A DNA stretch of 41,785 nt from JBBQER01 sp052148155 (GCA_052148155.1 JBKQIY010000149.1:1-41785), one strand, 5' to 3'; counted from the first letter of the stretch, positions 1 to 7,152 are shown. A program made the numbers and translations. Notes: generated from the sequence alone by a model not told the origin.

Positions 1-1
1 G

Positions 2-100
2 AAACTGCTAGAGGGGTCCGAGCCGATCGTGATCACGATCCCTGAGCGGGTCATGATCGATCCCGCCGCGCTTGCGCCCGCTGTGCAATCCGCCGCATAG
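2..100 (+). CDS. C-terminal end of an unidentified protein (partial)
   Basis: An open frame enters from the left edge and stops at TAG 98-100, giving 32 residues that end in PAALAPAVQSAA. It contains a plausible beta-strand stretch (PIVITIPERVMI) but is too short to assign to a family. It is the only coding signal left of the tRNA-derived repeat at 254 and could belong to an older integrated element or to the host chromosome. It could also be a chance open frame. Confidence 0.35.
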   Translation, partial: KLLEGSEPIVITIPERVMIDPAALAPAVQSAA

Positions 101-131
101 AAGCGGTCTGGCCTTTACGGTCGCAAATCGC

Positions 132-162
132 TGCCCATCATTTGCCCATCAAACTGGGTTTG
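132..162. repeat. Short direct repeats and inverted repeat near the left att relic
   Basis: TGCCCATCA occurs at 132-140 and again at 143-151, an 11-base period. It is followed by the inverted repeat CAAAC-TGG-GTTTG at 150-162. Closely spaced direct repeats about 100 bp from a tRNA-derived core are what tyrosine-integrase arm-type sites look like. That role is inference; the repeats themselves are seen directly. Confidence 0.4.
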
Positions 163-253
163 CACCGAGTATGCGTGACAGACGACCTAGATCGCGCGGA
201 CGCTGTGACCTGGTGTGATGTAACGGGACGGACGGAGCCGCCGGTCGGGACCC

Positions 254-298
254 GACTCATAATCCCTCGGTCGAAGGTTCGATCCCTTCCCGGCCCAC
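254..298 (+). repeat. tRNA 3'-part fragment (att relic 1)
   Basis: The stretch reads as the 3' part of a tRNA from the anticodon loop (CTCATAA, anticodon CAT) through a T arm with stem GAAGG/CCTTC and loop TTCGATC, then the acceptor 3' strand CCGGCCC, base A and a degenerate CCA. The bases upstream cannot form a D arm or 5' acceptor strand, so it is not a functional tRNA. It resembles a Met or Ile2 (CAT) tRNA. A second copy lies at 4100-4144. Such 3' fragments are left when an element integrates at a tRNA gene, so this is read as an att remnant; excisionase and integrase relics lie just to the right. Confidence 0.75.
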
Positions 299-375
299 CC
301 ACCCTTTCTACCAGCACAAACGCCGTTCGGTGTTGTCTCAATCCGCAGCCTGCGGGCTGGTTGGTCACCGTTTGG

Positions 376-582
376 TCACGGCCGATGGCGCGCGCGATGA
401 ACGAGTGCAGGGAGTTGGCGGGGGATACGCATGCAGCGCCCGATATGCACCGTCTCGAGGGCACCGGCGGCGATGAGCTCGTAGACGCTCGTACGCCCCC
501 CGAAATATGTATTACGATATTCTCGTGTTGAGATCCACCGATCGGCGAGACGACACGGGATCCGTGATGCAGACATCCGCAC
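376..582 (-). pseudogene. xis: Excisionase-like HTH protein, degraded
   Basis: The reverse frame carries RWISTRE, then GGRTSVYELI and GALETVHIGRCMRIP. This is the pattern of the MerR-like helix-turn-helix found in small excisionases (HTH_17 type), where an STREVA-like start is followed by a turn and an RIP-type wing. The wing then runs into a different frame whose translation (SLHSFIARA) would be the expected continuation, implying a frameshift near 420. It lies between the tRNA fragment and the integrase relic, as excisionase genes of integrative elements do. The start is unclear, and the 5' end overlaps the toxin relic on the other strand. Role: directionality factor for excision, probably no longer functional. 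Confidence 0.5.
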
Positions 583-792
583 GCTTCAGAGCATCCGATC
601 GTCGTTGTGGATCTCGACGACGATTCCGATCCTCCGAAGGTCCTCTCAATCGGACCTGACCGAGCCGGGAACATGATCGAAGTGATCGCGCTCGAACTCG
701 TTGATGATGAGTTGCTCGCGATTCATGCAATGCCGCTACGCCCGGCGTTTCATGCCCTGCTGCCACAAGCAGGAGACGGTGATGGGCGATAA
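527..792 (+). pseudogene. BrnT/DUF4258-like toxin, single frameshift
   Basis: From 527 one frame reads VEIHRSARRHGIRDADIR, and from about 585 a second frame continues HPIVVVDLDDD, PPKVLSIGPDRAGNMIEV and LLAIHAMPLRPAFHALLP. Joined, they form a small basic protein of about 85 residues resembling actinobacterial toxin-like proteins that sit directly upstream of ribbon-helix-helix antitoxins. One base change in register at about 580-590 separates the two halves, so the gene appears inactivated. A GTG at 607 could still start the C-terminal part (61 residues). The next gene's ATG lies inside the end of this frame, a typical toxin-antitoxin overlap. The family assignment is from recall of the pattern and is moderate. 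Confidence 0.5.
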
Positions 793-1057
793 GACCAAGA
801 CCCACCTAACGAAGACCGGAAAGGTCCTCACGGACACCGATATCGACGCGCTGGCCGTCGAAGGCGACTTCGAAGTCGACGCGCTCAAGACCCGCCGGCG
901 CGGCCGACCGTCAATGGGATCGGCTGCTGCTGAGGTCGTGCCGGTAAGACTTGACCCGGCGCTGAAGGAAGCAGTGGAGTCACGGGCCGAACGAGAGCAG
1001 ACGACAACGAGCGAGATCATCCGCGCGGCCCTGCGTAGGTTCCTCGCCGTCGCGTGA
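782..1057 (+). CDS. Ribbon-helix-helix antitoxin-like protein
   Basis: 91 residues. The N-terminal half is acidic and flexible (LTDTDIDALAVEGDFEVD), then a basic linker RRRGRPSMG, then a ribbon-helix-helix: VPVRLDPALKEAVESRA as strand and first helix, TTTSEIIRAALRRFL as second helix. This is the architecture of CopG/RHH antitoxins, which bind their own operator as dimers and neutralise a partner toxin. The ATG at 782 is chosen because GGAGACGGTG lies just upstream and the alternative upstream start would run through the toxin frame. It overlaps the end of the toxin relic. The antitoxin is intact while the toxin is broken, the usual direction of decay. Confidence 0.7.
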   Translation: MGDKTKTHLTKTGKVLTDTDIDALAVEGDFEVDALKTRRRGRPSMGSAAAEVVPVRLDPALKEAVESRAEREQTTTSEIIRAALRRFLAVA

Positions 1058-1658
1058 CGTCCGCCGCCGCCGGTCCGCCGGACGCGTGCCATTCGACATT
1101 CAACGGCTGCTACCCGTCGACGAGCGCGGCAACCGCAGCTGCGGCATCGGCTTCCTGGCCCGGTGACACGTGGCCGTAGACGTCGAGCGTGAACGCGACG
1201 GACCCGTGGCCGAGGCGCTCGAAGGTTACGCGGACGTTCGTGCCGGGGGCGAGTACGTGCGTTGCGTGCGCGTGCCTCAGGTCGTGGAGGCGAATGCGAG
1301 GTAGACCAGATCGCTCCACGAGCCGAGCGAACGCCCGCGTGATCACGTCGGGATGCCAGCCGCGCCCGCCGGGCATTGAAAAGGCGAGCCCACTGTCGAC
1401 CCAACCGGGTCCTCCGAGGAGCCGCTCCTCGAGTTGGTGCTTCCGTTGTGCTCTGAGCACGGTCACGGTCACTGGATCGAGATCGATGACGCGCCGCGAG
1501 CGCGTGGACTTGACACTGCCGATTGAGGGTTCGTGATCGACGGTCGTGATTGCCTGTCGCACGACGAGACGCGCGCTGCCGAGGTCGACGTCCTGCCAGC
1601 GCAGCCCGCATAGCTCCGCGCGACGTAGCCCGGTTAGAGCGGCGAGGCGCAGCATCGG

Positions 1659-1855
1659 CCCGTGCGAGTCGGTCGCGACAAAGTCCAATAACGTCCGTAG
1701 TTGTTCGGGTGTCCAGACCTTCATTTCAGGTGAGCGCGCCGACGCTTCGGATAGGGCAGAAGCCAGGCGCGCAACATTGCGTTGCAATAGGCCCTTGCGC
1801 TCCGCGTCGCCCAGCGCCTGCCGAGCACCATGTGCCGCTGGCGGATCGTCACCCG
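1659..1855. repeat. Integrase segment duplicated at 3879-4080
   Basis: About 200 bp of the integrase, from the CCGTGCGAGTCGGTCGCGAC block through the TGCCGAGCACCATGTG block, recurs in the same orientation at 3879-4080 with scattered substitutions and small indels. The copies are old, since they differ at many positions. Confidence 0.75.
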
Positions 1856-2021
1856 CGAGAGCGGGCCGCGACGCCTGAGCTGCCGACGTTCGTCAGCTGC
1901 GCGTACAGGCGATCGAGGTCGACCGCGGTGATCTGCTGGATCGCCATGCCGCCGAGCGCGGGCTTGACGTGAATGCGGATCAACCGCCGGTAACCGGCAA
2001 TTGTCGTCGGCCGGCGTCCGG

Positions 2022-2042
2022 AAATCGCAAATCGCAAATCGA
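2022..2042. repeat. 7-bp tandem repeat inside the integrase
   Basis: AAATCGC is present as three consecutive units (the last ending in A). The integrase reading frame changes here, and a 7-bp unit shifts frame by one, so slipped-strand expansion is a ready explanation for this break. Confidence 0.7.
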
Positions 2043-2470
2043 CGTGAGCCAATCATCGAGGTACGACTCGAGCGTGACGCGACGTGGGCGAACGTACGTG
2101 CCGTGCTGGACCTCCGCGAGGGCGTCGTTGAGCGCGGCCTGCGCGTCCTTCCTCGTTCGGTAGCCGCGCTTACGGACCTGCTGGCGCCGGCCGTTGCTTC
2201 GGCCGACGTCCAACACGAAACCCCACGTGCTCCCGCTTCGCTTGTACCGGACCTGGATCGACTGCGTCGCCGAGCCGGGGCTTCGGTGCGTTTGTTCCAG
2301 AGCCGCGTCCGCGCACGCTCTGACAAACACGTGGTTGAACCGGCGACCGACGATCCGCCATCATCCTGAGATCTGGTTGGCTGGATCTACAAGACCCGGA
2401 CGGCAAAGAAGCGCTGCTGCAACTCGCGAAAGAAAATCGGAAGGCAGCGCCGCACTCTCTCGTGGGCGTC

Positions 2471-3445
2471 TCAATCGGATCGCGGTTCGACCGGTTTGGA
2501 CGGGAGTGAGGCGGGTCCGCGCCGCACCACGTTGGCTGCGGAGACGGTGCATGTGTAGGTCTTCGTCGCAGCCAGGTTGTCGACACGGATCGGGGAGTGC
2601 GACGCTCCTCGAGTGCCGCTCGGTCCGCCGTTCTTCGATGCGCACACCACGAGGTAGTTCGTAATTGGTGAGCCACCCGTCGACGTGGGCGTGGTGAACG
2701 CGACTGTCACCGATTGGATTCCTGCTTTGGCTGAGACGATTGTCGGCGCGCCGGGTGCGGTGGGTCGCACGATGACGGGCGATGACGGTGCCGACGGGTC
2801 ACCGAGGCCCGACCGGTTGCCGGCCGCGACTGTGCAGCGGTACGTGTCCGCGGCCGCGAGTCCTCTGACCGAGATCGGCGACGTCGTGCCCTGGTGCATG
2901 CGCGTGGCCCCACCCGAGTGGGAACTGCACACCGCGCGGTAGTAGCTGATCGGCGCGCCTCCGTCGCGGACCGGCCCTGTGAAATTGACGGCGACCGCGC
3001 GGATGCCAGCCGTCACTGACCTGATCGTCGGCTTTCCTGGCGCGGTGGGAAGGACGACGACGCGCGCGGAGGGGCGAGACGCCGGTCCCACGCCGATGTG
3101 ATTCTTGGCTGTCACGGTGCAGGTGTAGGTCTTGTCGGCCGAAAGGCCCGGCACGTCGATCGGTGAATGCGTCCCGCCGTGGGAGCCGGTGACTCCACCA
3201 TTGGGAGAGGTGCACACGGCGTGGTAGCCCCCGATGGACTCTCCGCCATCGTCGGCCGGTTTAGTGAACGCGACCGCAACCGCGTGCACTGCCCCGACCA
3301 CCGACGTGATCGCGGGCGCGCCCGGGACGGTCGCACCTGCCGCGTACGCCGACCCGCCAATCAGTGTGACCGCCACGATCGCGACAGCACACGGCCCGAC
3401 TCTCCGGCCACGCAGCGGCGATCGTGAGCTCGATCCGACGTTCAT
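2471..3445 (-). CDS. Secreted protein with three fibronectin type III repeats
   Basis: 324 residues from ATG at 3445. The N-terminus is basic (SSSRSPLRGRR) followed by a hydrophobic stretch (VAIVAVTLIGGSAYAAGA), a Sec signal peptide with an AYA-A type cleavage site. Three repeats of about 95 residues follow, each beginning PGAP or PGKP-T/A-I and ending TYTCTV or TYRCTV plus A-N; these are FN3-like beta-sandwich modules with proline-rich linkers. There is no enzyme domain and no membrane anchor. FN3 arrays in exported actinobacterial proteins usually act as spacers or binding modules, so an extracellular or wall-associated role is inferred. The open frame extends upstream to 3787, but that part lacks protein character and the signal peptide fixes the start. 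GGGAG sits two bases from the ATG. Confidence 0.65.
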   Translation of the reverse strand: MNVGSSSRSPLRGRRVGPCAVAIVAVTLIGGSAYAAGATVPGAPAITSVVGAVHAVAVAFTKPADDGGESIGGYHAVCTSPNGGVTGSHGGTHSPIDVPGLSADKTYTCTVTAKNHIGVGPASRPSARVVVLPTAPGKPTIRSVTAGIRAVAVNFTGPVRDGGAPISYYRAVCSSHSGGATRMHQGTTSPISVRGLAAADTYRCTVAAGNRSGLGDPSAPSSPVIVRPTAPGAPTIVSAKAGIQSVTVAFTTPTSTGGSPITNYLVVCASKNGGPSGTRGASHSPIRVDNLAATKTYTCTVSAANVVRRGPASLPSKPVEPRSD

Positions 3446-3647
3446 GACTCCCGTCTTTGCCCGACCCGCGCCGTGTCGGACAACCAATTGCCCAGACCGA
3501 GGATCCTCCAATCCAACAAGGCTGGCAACTCCTGCTACGACCGTGCGGCTCAGACACTGCGTGCAGATGACCGACGCTTCACGAACCGTGAACTTGCGGT
3601 CCCGGCGAGTGAAAGAAAGGTCTGGCGTGATGGTTTCGCGTGCTTGG

Positions 3648-3878
3648 TAGGGCGGCGAAGGTCGGCCAGGTGCCAGGCCCGCCTCTGAGTTGGTGTTGTC
3701 CACGTGGCGCACACTCGAGGCCGGATCCGGCGGTGAAGTCGACGACCGTGCGGGATGTGAGGACTTCCCCGGCGGATGCGAGCCCACTGATTCGTTGGGC
3801 GATCACAACTGCGATGCCGCTGACGTCCGCGTCGCGCAGTTCGATTTTGCCGGTGTGCAGTCCCGCGCGCAGGCTCAT
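3648..3878 (-). pseudogene. Relic of a class III adenylate/guanylate cyclase domain
   Basis: The reverse frame reads GLHTGKIEL, then GIAVVIAQRI, GEVLTSRTVVDF and GTWPTFAAL. That is the C-terminal third of a class III nucleotide cyclase domain (typically G-x-HTGE-x-E ... GxAVxxAxRI ... GExLVSxTVxDL ... RGxHxLKGVPGxW). The metal-binding aspartates of the N-terminal part are absent. Its 5' end is joined in frame to an integrase fragment at 3879, so it begins inside an illegitimate junction. It is a fragment, not a working gene. Confidence 0.7.
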
Positions 3879-4080
3879 CCCGTGCGAGTCGGTCGCGACG
3901 AAGTCCAAGAAAACGTCCGCAGTTGTTCGGGCGTCCAGACCTTTATCTCAAGCGAGCGCGTCGACGCTACCGATGGGGAGAAGCCAGGCGCGCAACGTTT
4001 CGTTGTAGCAAGCCCTTGCGCTCCGCGTTCCCCAGCGCTTTGCCGAGCACCATGTGCACCTGGCGCCCCGTCACCCTCCC
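3879..4080 (-). pseudogene. Second integrase fragment
   Basis: This diverged copy of the integrase segment at 1659-1855 encodes the linker and the start of the catalytic domain (KVWTPEQLRT and DFVATDSHG are recognisable) with a register change between them. It ends at the cyclase relic on one side and about 20 bp from the tRNA fragment at 4100 on the other. It probably came from a second related element or from a duplication of the first. Confidence 0.75.
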
Positions 4081-4099
4081 GCGCGCGTGACTGAGGCCT

Positions 4100-4144
4100 C
4101 TCATAAATCCATCGGTCGACGGTTCGATCCCTTCTCGGCCCACC
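4100..4144 (+). repeat. tRNA 3'-part fragment (att relic 2)
   Basis: This is a direct repeat of 254-298 with one inserted base and three substitutions. It again starts at CTCATAA and runs through the T loop TTCGATC to GGCCCACC. The T stem is now mismatched (GACGG against CCTTC), so the fragment has decayed. Together the two copies mark the ends of an integrated unit of about 3.85 kb. Confidence 0.75.
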
Positions 4145-4158
4145 GATAAAAGTGCAGG

Positions 4159-4305
4159 TCAGGCGACGCCAACCGGCTCTCGCAGTCGACACGACCACGC
4201 CATGTACAGGCCGTGGAGGTCTCCGCGGAGCGCGTCGAGTCGATCGGCGAGGTCGTCCAAGTCGGCGTCGAACGTGTGCCCGAACACAGTCATGGTGAAG
4301 GCCAT
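4159..4305 (-). CDS. Small hypothetical protein, 48 residues
   Basis: Starts at ATG 4305, five bases after the stop of the membrane protein gene upstream, and ends at 4159. The protein contains FDADLDDLADRLDALRGDLHGLY, a heptad-like amphipathic helix. No family recognised. There is no strong ribosome site, so translation would rely on coupling to the gene before it. It could be a chance frame; the tight spacing is the main argument for it. Confidence 0.35.
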   Translation of the reverse strand: MAFTMTVFGHTFDADLDDLADRLDALRGDLHGLYMAWSCRLREPVGVA

Positions 4306-4310
4306 GACAC

Positions 4311-4535
4311 TTACGACTGACTGTCCCTCGACGAGGTCTCACCGAAGGATGGTGGCGGCGGAGCGCCAGGACTCTGGGTGCGCTGCAGCGACTCCATCCG
4401 ATCCCTCCTACGCCGTTCCTGGCGTGCGACGTCTTCTCTTCTCAGTGCGTCGTCTCGGTTGTTGACGGTGACTTTGATGAACATCAAGGTGACGACGCCG
4501 AGGAGGAACACGAAGATCGCGAAACCGATGCTCAT
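4311..4535 (-). CDS. Small single-pass membrane protein
   Basis: 74 residues. MSIGFAIFVFLLGVVTLMFIKV is one transmembrane helix, followed by a strongly charged cytoplasmic-type tail (DDALRREDVARQERRRRDRME) and a Pro/Ser-rich end. The ATG at 4535 is preceded by AAAGGGGG with six bases of spacing, the clearest ribosome site in this area, which decides the start against the longer open frame. Function unknown. It forms a likely two-gene unit with the 48-residue frame downstream. Confidence 0.6.
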   Translation of the reverse strand: MSIGFAIFVFLLGVVTLMFIKVTVNNRDDALRREDVARQERRRRDRMESLQRTQSPGAPPPPSFGETSSRDSQS

Positions 4536-4838
4536 ACGACGCCCCCTTTCAACAGTCTGGAGCTGTGACCCTGATGCTGGAGAGTCCTCAAATCTGAAAC
4601 CTGCCGCGGCTTGTACAACCACGGGACCTATCTCGGCCTACCCGCCAGTTCGAGACGATCCAAACGCACGTCGTCTCTTTTCGCGCGGCCGCGCCATCGA
4701 CAGCGAATACTGCTGGTTTCGCCTTCCATGGCCGCATGCCCTGATTCTGCGCTACGGCGTCAACGCCTACTCGATCAGAGCGTGCATCGTGCGACGGGAT
4801 ATCTCTGTTGTTGGGTCGCGTGATCCCTGAGGCTGCCG

Positions 4839-5115
4839 TTGGCTGAGAGACAACGCGCAAAGGGTCCGGGTTCCGTGAGCGGAGATCGATTCGGAGTGCT
4901 CGCGAGGAACGTTGGTCGGCGCCCTTCGAGATATTGCATCTCGAGCGCCTTGAAGACTTTCGCTGGGTCAGCTGTGTTGTATCGAGGTGCGAAACGCAAG
5001 GGGATCACAGTCCGCCGCGCGCTCGACTGTCTCATCGCGTGGTCTGATTCGCCAACAGGTTGCGCTCCTGCGCGCCGACTCCGACTTTGACCGGCTCGCA
5101 TCATGTAGCGCACTT
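4839..5115 (+). pseudogene. VapC-like PIN-domain toxin relic
   Basis: One frame reads AGSAVLYRGAKRKGITVRRALDCLIA, matching the segment of VapC toxins where A-x-LYR-x-x-R-x-G-x-T-V-R-x-x-x-D-C-LIA carries a catalytic Asp. About 20 codons later a different frame reads VALLRADSDFDRLAS, matching the end of PIN domains (LL-x-x-D-x-DF-x-x-I/LA). A register change near 5040 separates them, and the N-terminal third is unrecognisable. PIN toxins are RNases that cut tRNA or rRNA; this copy is not functional. No VapB partner was found beside it. Confidence 0.5.
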
Positions 5116-5179
5116 CGACTGACCAGACGTGGAAGCGGCACCGCATCTCACAGCGCGATCCATTCGAGGATGGTCGTCG

Positions 5180-5347
5180 TTGCCAGAGTGGGTCATCGTT
5201 GCTCTTGACGATTCCGGTACCGAACAGCCGCTCGCGACCTTGCCCGACGTTTATGAGGCCGAACAGTTCGCCAAGGAGCTACGCGCTCGAAGAACCCAGA
5301 TCGTCCGGCGTACGACCGCCATCGCACAAGCGAGCCCGAAGAGGTGA
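5180..5347 (+). CDS. Small hypothetical protein
   Basis: The protein reads PEWVIVALDDSGTEQPLATLPDVYEAEQFAKELRA and then a basic tail; 55 residues from TTG 5180. The strand-then-helix pattern with acidic turns has real protein character and good codon bias. TTG 5180 is preceded by GAGGA at 5166-5170 (nine bases spacing). The same frame extends to GTG 5129, but that part is low quality. Family not recognised. It stands alone between relics. Confidence 0.45.
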   Translation: MPEWVIVALDDSGTEQPLATLPDVYEAEQFAKELRARRTQIVRRTTAIAQASPKR

Positions 5348-5402
5348 TGTGCGCTCACGCGCCACGGTCGACGGCTGTGCCGTGATGGTCGGAGGCGACG
5401 AC

Positions 5403-5579
5403 TCAAAGCAGGTTCACGATCAGGAACGCGACAGCCACGAACGCGACGGCGTGACTGCCCGTGACGAGGAACGGGCGTGCGAAGACGAGCTGATTGCCAG
5501 TATCTGTCAACGCACGACGCGGGTGGAGTACGAGGGCGATGCGGACATTCGAACGACAACGCACGCGACCTTCGGGCAC
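5403..5579 (-). CDS. Possible small membrane protein downstream of the dioxygenase
   Basis: A 58-residue frame from GTG 5579 ends in a hydrophobic helix (HAVAFVAVAFLIVNLL). It lies in the same frame as the dioxygenase gene upstream, beyond that gene's TAG, so it may be a chance continuation. No clear ribosome site. Listed because the C-terminal helix is a convincing membrane segment. Confidence 0.2.
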   Translation of the reverse strand: MPEGRVRCRSNVRIALVLHPRRALTDTGNQLVFARPFLVTGSHAVAFVAVAFLIVNLL

Positions 5580-5624
5580 CGCGTCGACGCAGTTCAGGCC
5601 CAGTAAGGGATTGCGGGGGTTGAA

Positions 5625-6554
5625 CTAGGTGAAGTACTCACCGGTGAGTTGTTGGGACGTGAACCCGTCAGGGCCGACAGGAACGTCACCCGTGATGGTG
5701 ACGCGCTCCACGCGGCGGTCGAGGTCTCGAAGCGAGAGGTCGACGGGCCCAAGATGCGCGGTTGCTCGGTTGTCCCAGAACGCGACGCTGTCGGTTTCCC
5801 ACTTGAATCGTACGGTGAACTCAGGTCGCGCGAGTTGTCCGAACAACAGGTCGAGGATCTGACGGCTTTCGCGCTCGCTGAGTCCCACGATGTAGCGGGT
5901 GAAGACGGGATTTACGAACAACACGTGTTCCCCAGTTACGGGGTGCACGCGAACGACCGGGTGTACGGCAGAGGGGAGCGGTTGCGTGGTGTCGTAGCCG
6001 GCACGGGTCTCGCCGTTGTATCCGTGCCAACGGTGTACAGCCTGGAGGTTGTCGACGAGTCTCCGGATCGGTTTCGAGAGATCTTCGTAGGCGGCTACGA
6101 GGTTGGTCCACAGGGTGTCGCCGCCATAGGAAGGGATCACAGCTCCACGAAGAATGGATGCGAGGGCCGGATTCGCGACGAAAGTGATATCGGTGTGCCA
6201 GTCGGGCCCTGTTCTTCTCGGGGGGTCGAATGGGGCGCGTTCTGTTCCGTGTTCGAACTGCTTCTTGGCCGCACGCGATTCAACGACGAAGATCTCGGGT
6301 TTGTCGGCGTGTCCTCGCTGGATCGGGTGTGCTGGGGTCACCTCACCGAAATTGCGGGCAAAGGCAATCTGCTGGTCATAGGTGATCCGCTGATTCCGGA
6401 AGAACAGAACCTTCCACTCCAAGAGCAACGTTTCCAGTTCGGCCGCAGTCTGTTGGTCAAGTGCCTCGGACAGGTCGATGCCACCGATCTCGGCGCCGAT
6501 GACACTGGCAAGCGGCCGTACGTTCAGACGCCGATACGTCATGTCGATCGTCAC
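5625..6554 (-). CDS. TauD/TfdA-family Fe(II)/2-oxoglutarate dioxygenase
   Basis: 309 residues from GTG 6554, with AAGGAG five bases upstream deciding the start. The iron triad is visible: H120 and D122 in DWHTDITF, and a distal His near 267 in NRATAHLG. The 2-oxoglutarate Arg lies in DRRVER near 280. GGDTLWTN and FVNPVFTR are typical of the family. Enzymes of this type hydroxylate a carbon next to a leaving group, for example taurine to aminoacetaldehyde and sulfite, or aryloxyacetates; the substrate cannot be read from sequence. It forms an operon with the AhpD-like gene (15 bases between). The neighbouring rhodanese and thiol dioxygenase genes suggest a sulfur-containing substrate. Residues 95-115 (KKQFEHGTERAPFDPP) precede the iron motif as a longer loop than in E. 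coli TauD. Confidence 0.9.
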   Translation of the reverse strand: MTIDMTYRRLNVRPLASVIGAEIGGIDLSEALDQQTAAELETLLLEWKVLFFRNQRITYDQQIAFARNFGEVTPAHPIQRGHADKPEIFVVESRAAKKQFEHGTERAPFDPPRRTGPDWHTDITFVANPALASILRGAVIPSYGGDTLWTNLVAAYEDLSKPIRRLVDNLQAVHRWHGYNGETRAGYDTTQPLPSAVHPVVRVHPVTGEHVLFVNPVFTRYIVGLSERESRQILDLLFGQLARPEFTVRFKWETDSVAFWDNRATAHLGPVDLSLRDLDRRVERVTITGDVPVGPDGFTSQQLTGEYFT

Positions 6555-6569
6555 GGTCGCTCCTTGTAC

Positions 6570-7097
6570 TCAACGCAGTCCCAGGCTGACGGCAATCCGA
6601 TTGACGTAGTTGTAGTAACTGACGAGGTTCGCAAGATCGACAATGTTGTGGTCGGTCAGATCGACCGTCCGTAACCGGACGATGTCTTCTTCAGCCATAG
6701 ATCGAGGTGATCGCGTGAGCCGTGCCGCGAACAGCGTGATGATGTCCAGGCGGTCGTCGTCGCTGGCTGGCCAGCCGGGCGCGCGGGCAACGGCGTTGAG
6801 GATCCAGCCCGGAACGCCGAGCCGTCGGAGCTCATCGGTGATCAGTCGCACGTGATAGGCCGACGCGTTGATCGTGGACACGACGAGCGCGGCTAACTGA
6901 CGTTCGGCCGGTGTCAGCGACGACATGGTCGTCGCGACCGCCTTCTCGAGTCGGGACCATTCGTGCGCGATCGACGGCAGGAGGCTGCCAAGGCGTCCGA
7001 ACGGTGTCGGTCCCCAAGAGCCGGCGTCCGGTTCGTAGCCGGGTCTGTCGTAAGCGTCGGGACGATCGAAGACAGTGACCCAGGTGTCAGTCGTCAT
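6570..7097 (-). CDS. AhpD/carboxymuconolactone decarboxylase-like protein without CxxC
   Basis: 175 residues, all-helical. The fold signature is LTPAERQLAALVVSTIN-A-S-A-Y-H, a long helix pair, and the C-terminal YYNYVNRIAVSLGL typical of peroxidase-related AhpD-like proteins. The active-site motif N-x-C-x-Y-C is replaced by N77-A-S-A-Y-H82, so both redox cysteines are gone. It cannot act as a thiol peroxidase; a decarboxylase-, isomerase- or chaperone-like role, or a different chemistry, is possible. It is the first gene of the operon with the dioxygenase. GGAGACGAG upstream of ATG 7097 is a distant ribosome site. A 24-bp element shared with the flavoprotein gene lies at 7129-7152, upstream. 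Confidence 0.8.
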   Translation of the reverse strand: MTTDTWVTVFDRPDAYDRPGYEPDAGSWGPTPFGRLGSLLPSIAHEWSRLEKAVATTMSSLTPAERQLAALVVSTINASAYHVRLITDELRRLGVPGWILNAVARAPGWPASDDDRLDIITLFAARLTRSPRSMAEEDIVRLRTVDLTDHNIVDLANLVSYYNYVNRIAVSLGLR

Positions 7098-7128
7098 CTA
7101 CGTCTCGTCTCCGCGGGCCGTCAACGAT

Positions 7129-7152
7129 CCCACTATACTACAGTTTGTCCAT
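7129..7152. promoter_or_regulatory. Shared 24-bp element, copy 1 (candidate operator)
   Basis: It reads CCCACTATACT, two variable bases, AGTTTGTC, one variable base, AT. It is identical at 21 of 24 positions to 8028-8051. It sits between the divergent AhpD-like/dioxygenase operon and the rhodanese gene. ACT-AT-ACT facing AGT-TTGT gives an imperfect dyad. A binding site for a common regulator is inferred; no regulator gene lies nearby. Confidence 0.6.

Larger units (their letters stand above)
1110..2330 (-). pseudogene. int: Tyrosine recombinase (integrase), frameshifted
   Basis: The catalytic domain (1110-1787, about 225 residues) is intact in one frame. It has the first Arg in TGLRRAEL, the HDLRHAHATH box, LGHGSVAFTLDVYGH with the second His and the nucleophilic Tyr, and a Lys in SVKSTRSRR. 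The upstream DNA-binding parts are in other frames: an arm-binding region (VRKRGYRTRKDAQAALNDAL, then LESYLDDWL) at about 2045-2290, a core-binding region (TTIAGYRRLIRIHV, VDLDRLYAQL) at 1849-2030, and a linker (SRVTIRQRHMVLG) at 1790-1850. At least three register changes are needed to join them. One falls at a 7-bp tandem repeat (2022-2042). Phage-type integrase of an element inserted at the CAT tRNA; inactive as written unless these are sequencing errors. Confidence 0.8.

Noticed and set aside
254..298. Calling the fragment a functional tRNA
   Set aside because: No D arm or 5' acceptor strand upstream, and the anticodon stem cannot pair.
3446..3787. N-terminal extension of the FN3 protein
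   Set aside because: The open frame continues upstream, but a clear signal peptide starts at 3445 and the added residues have no protein character.
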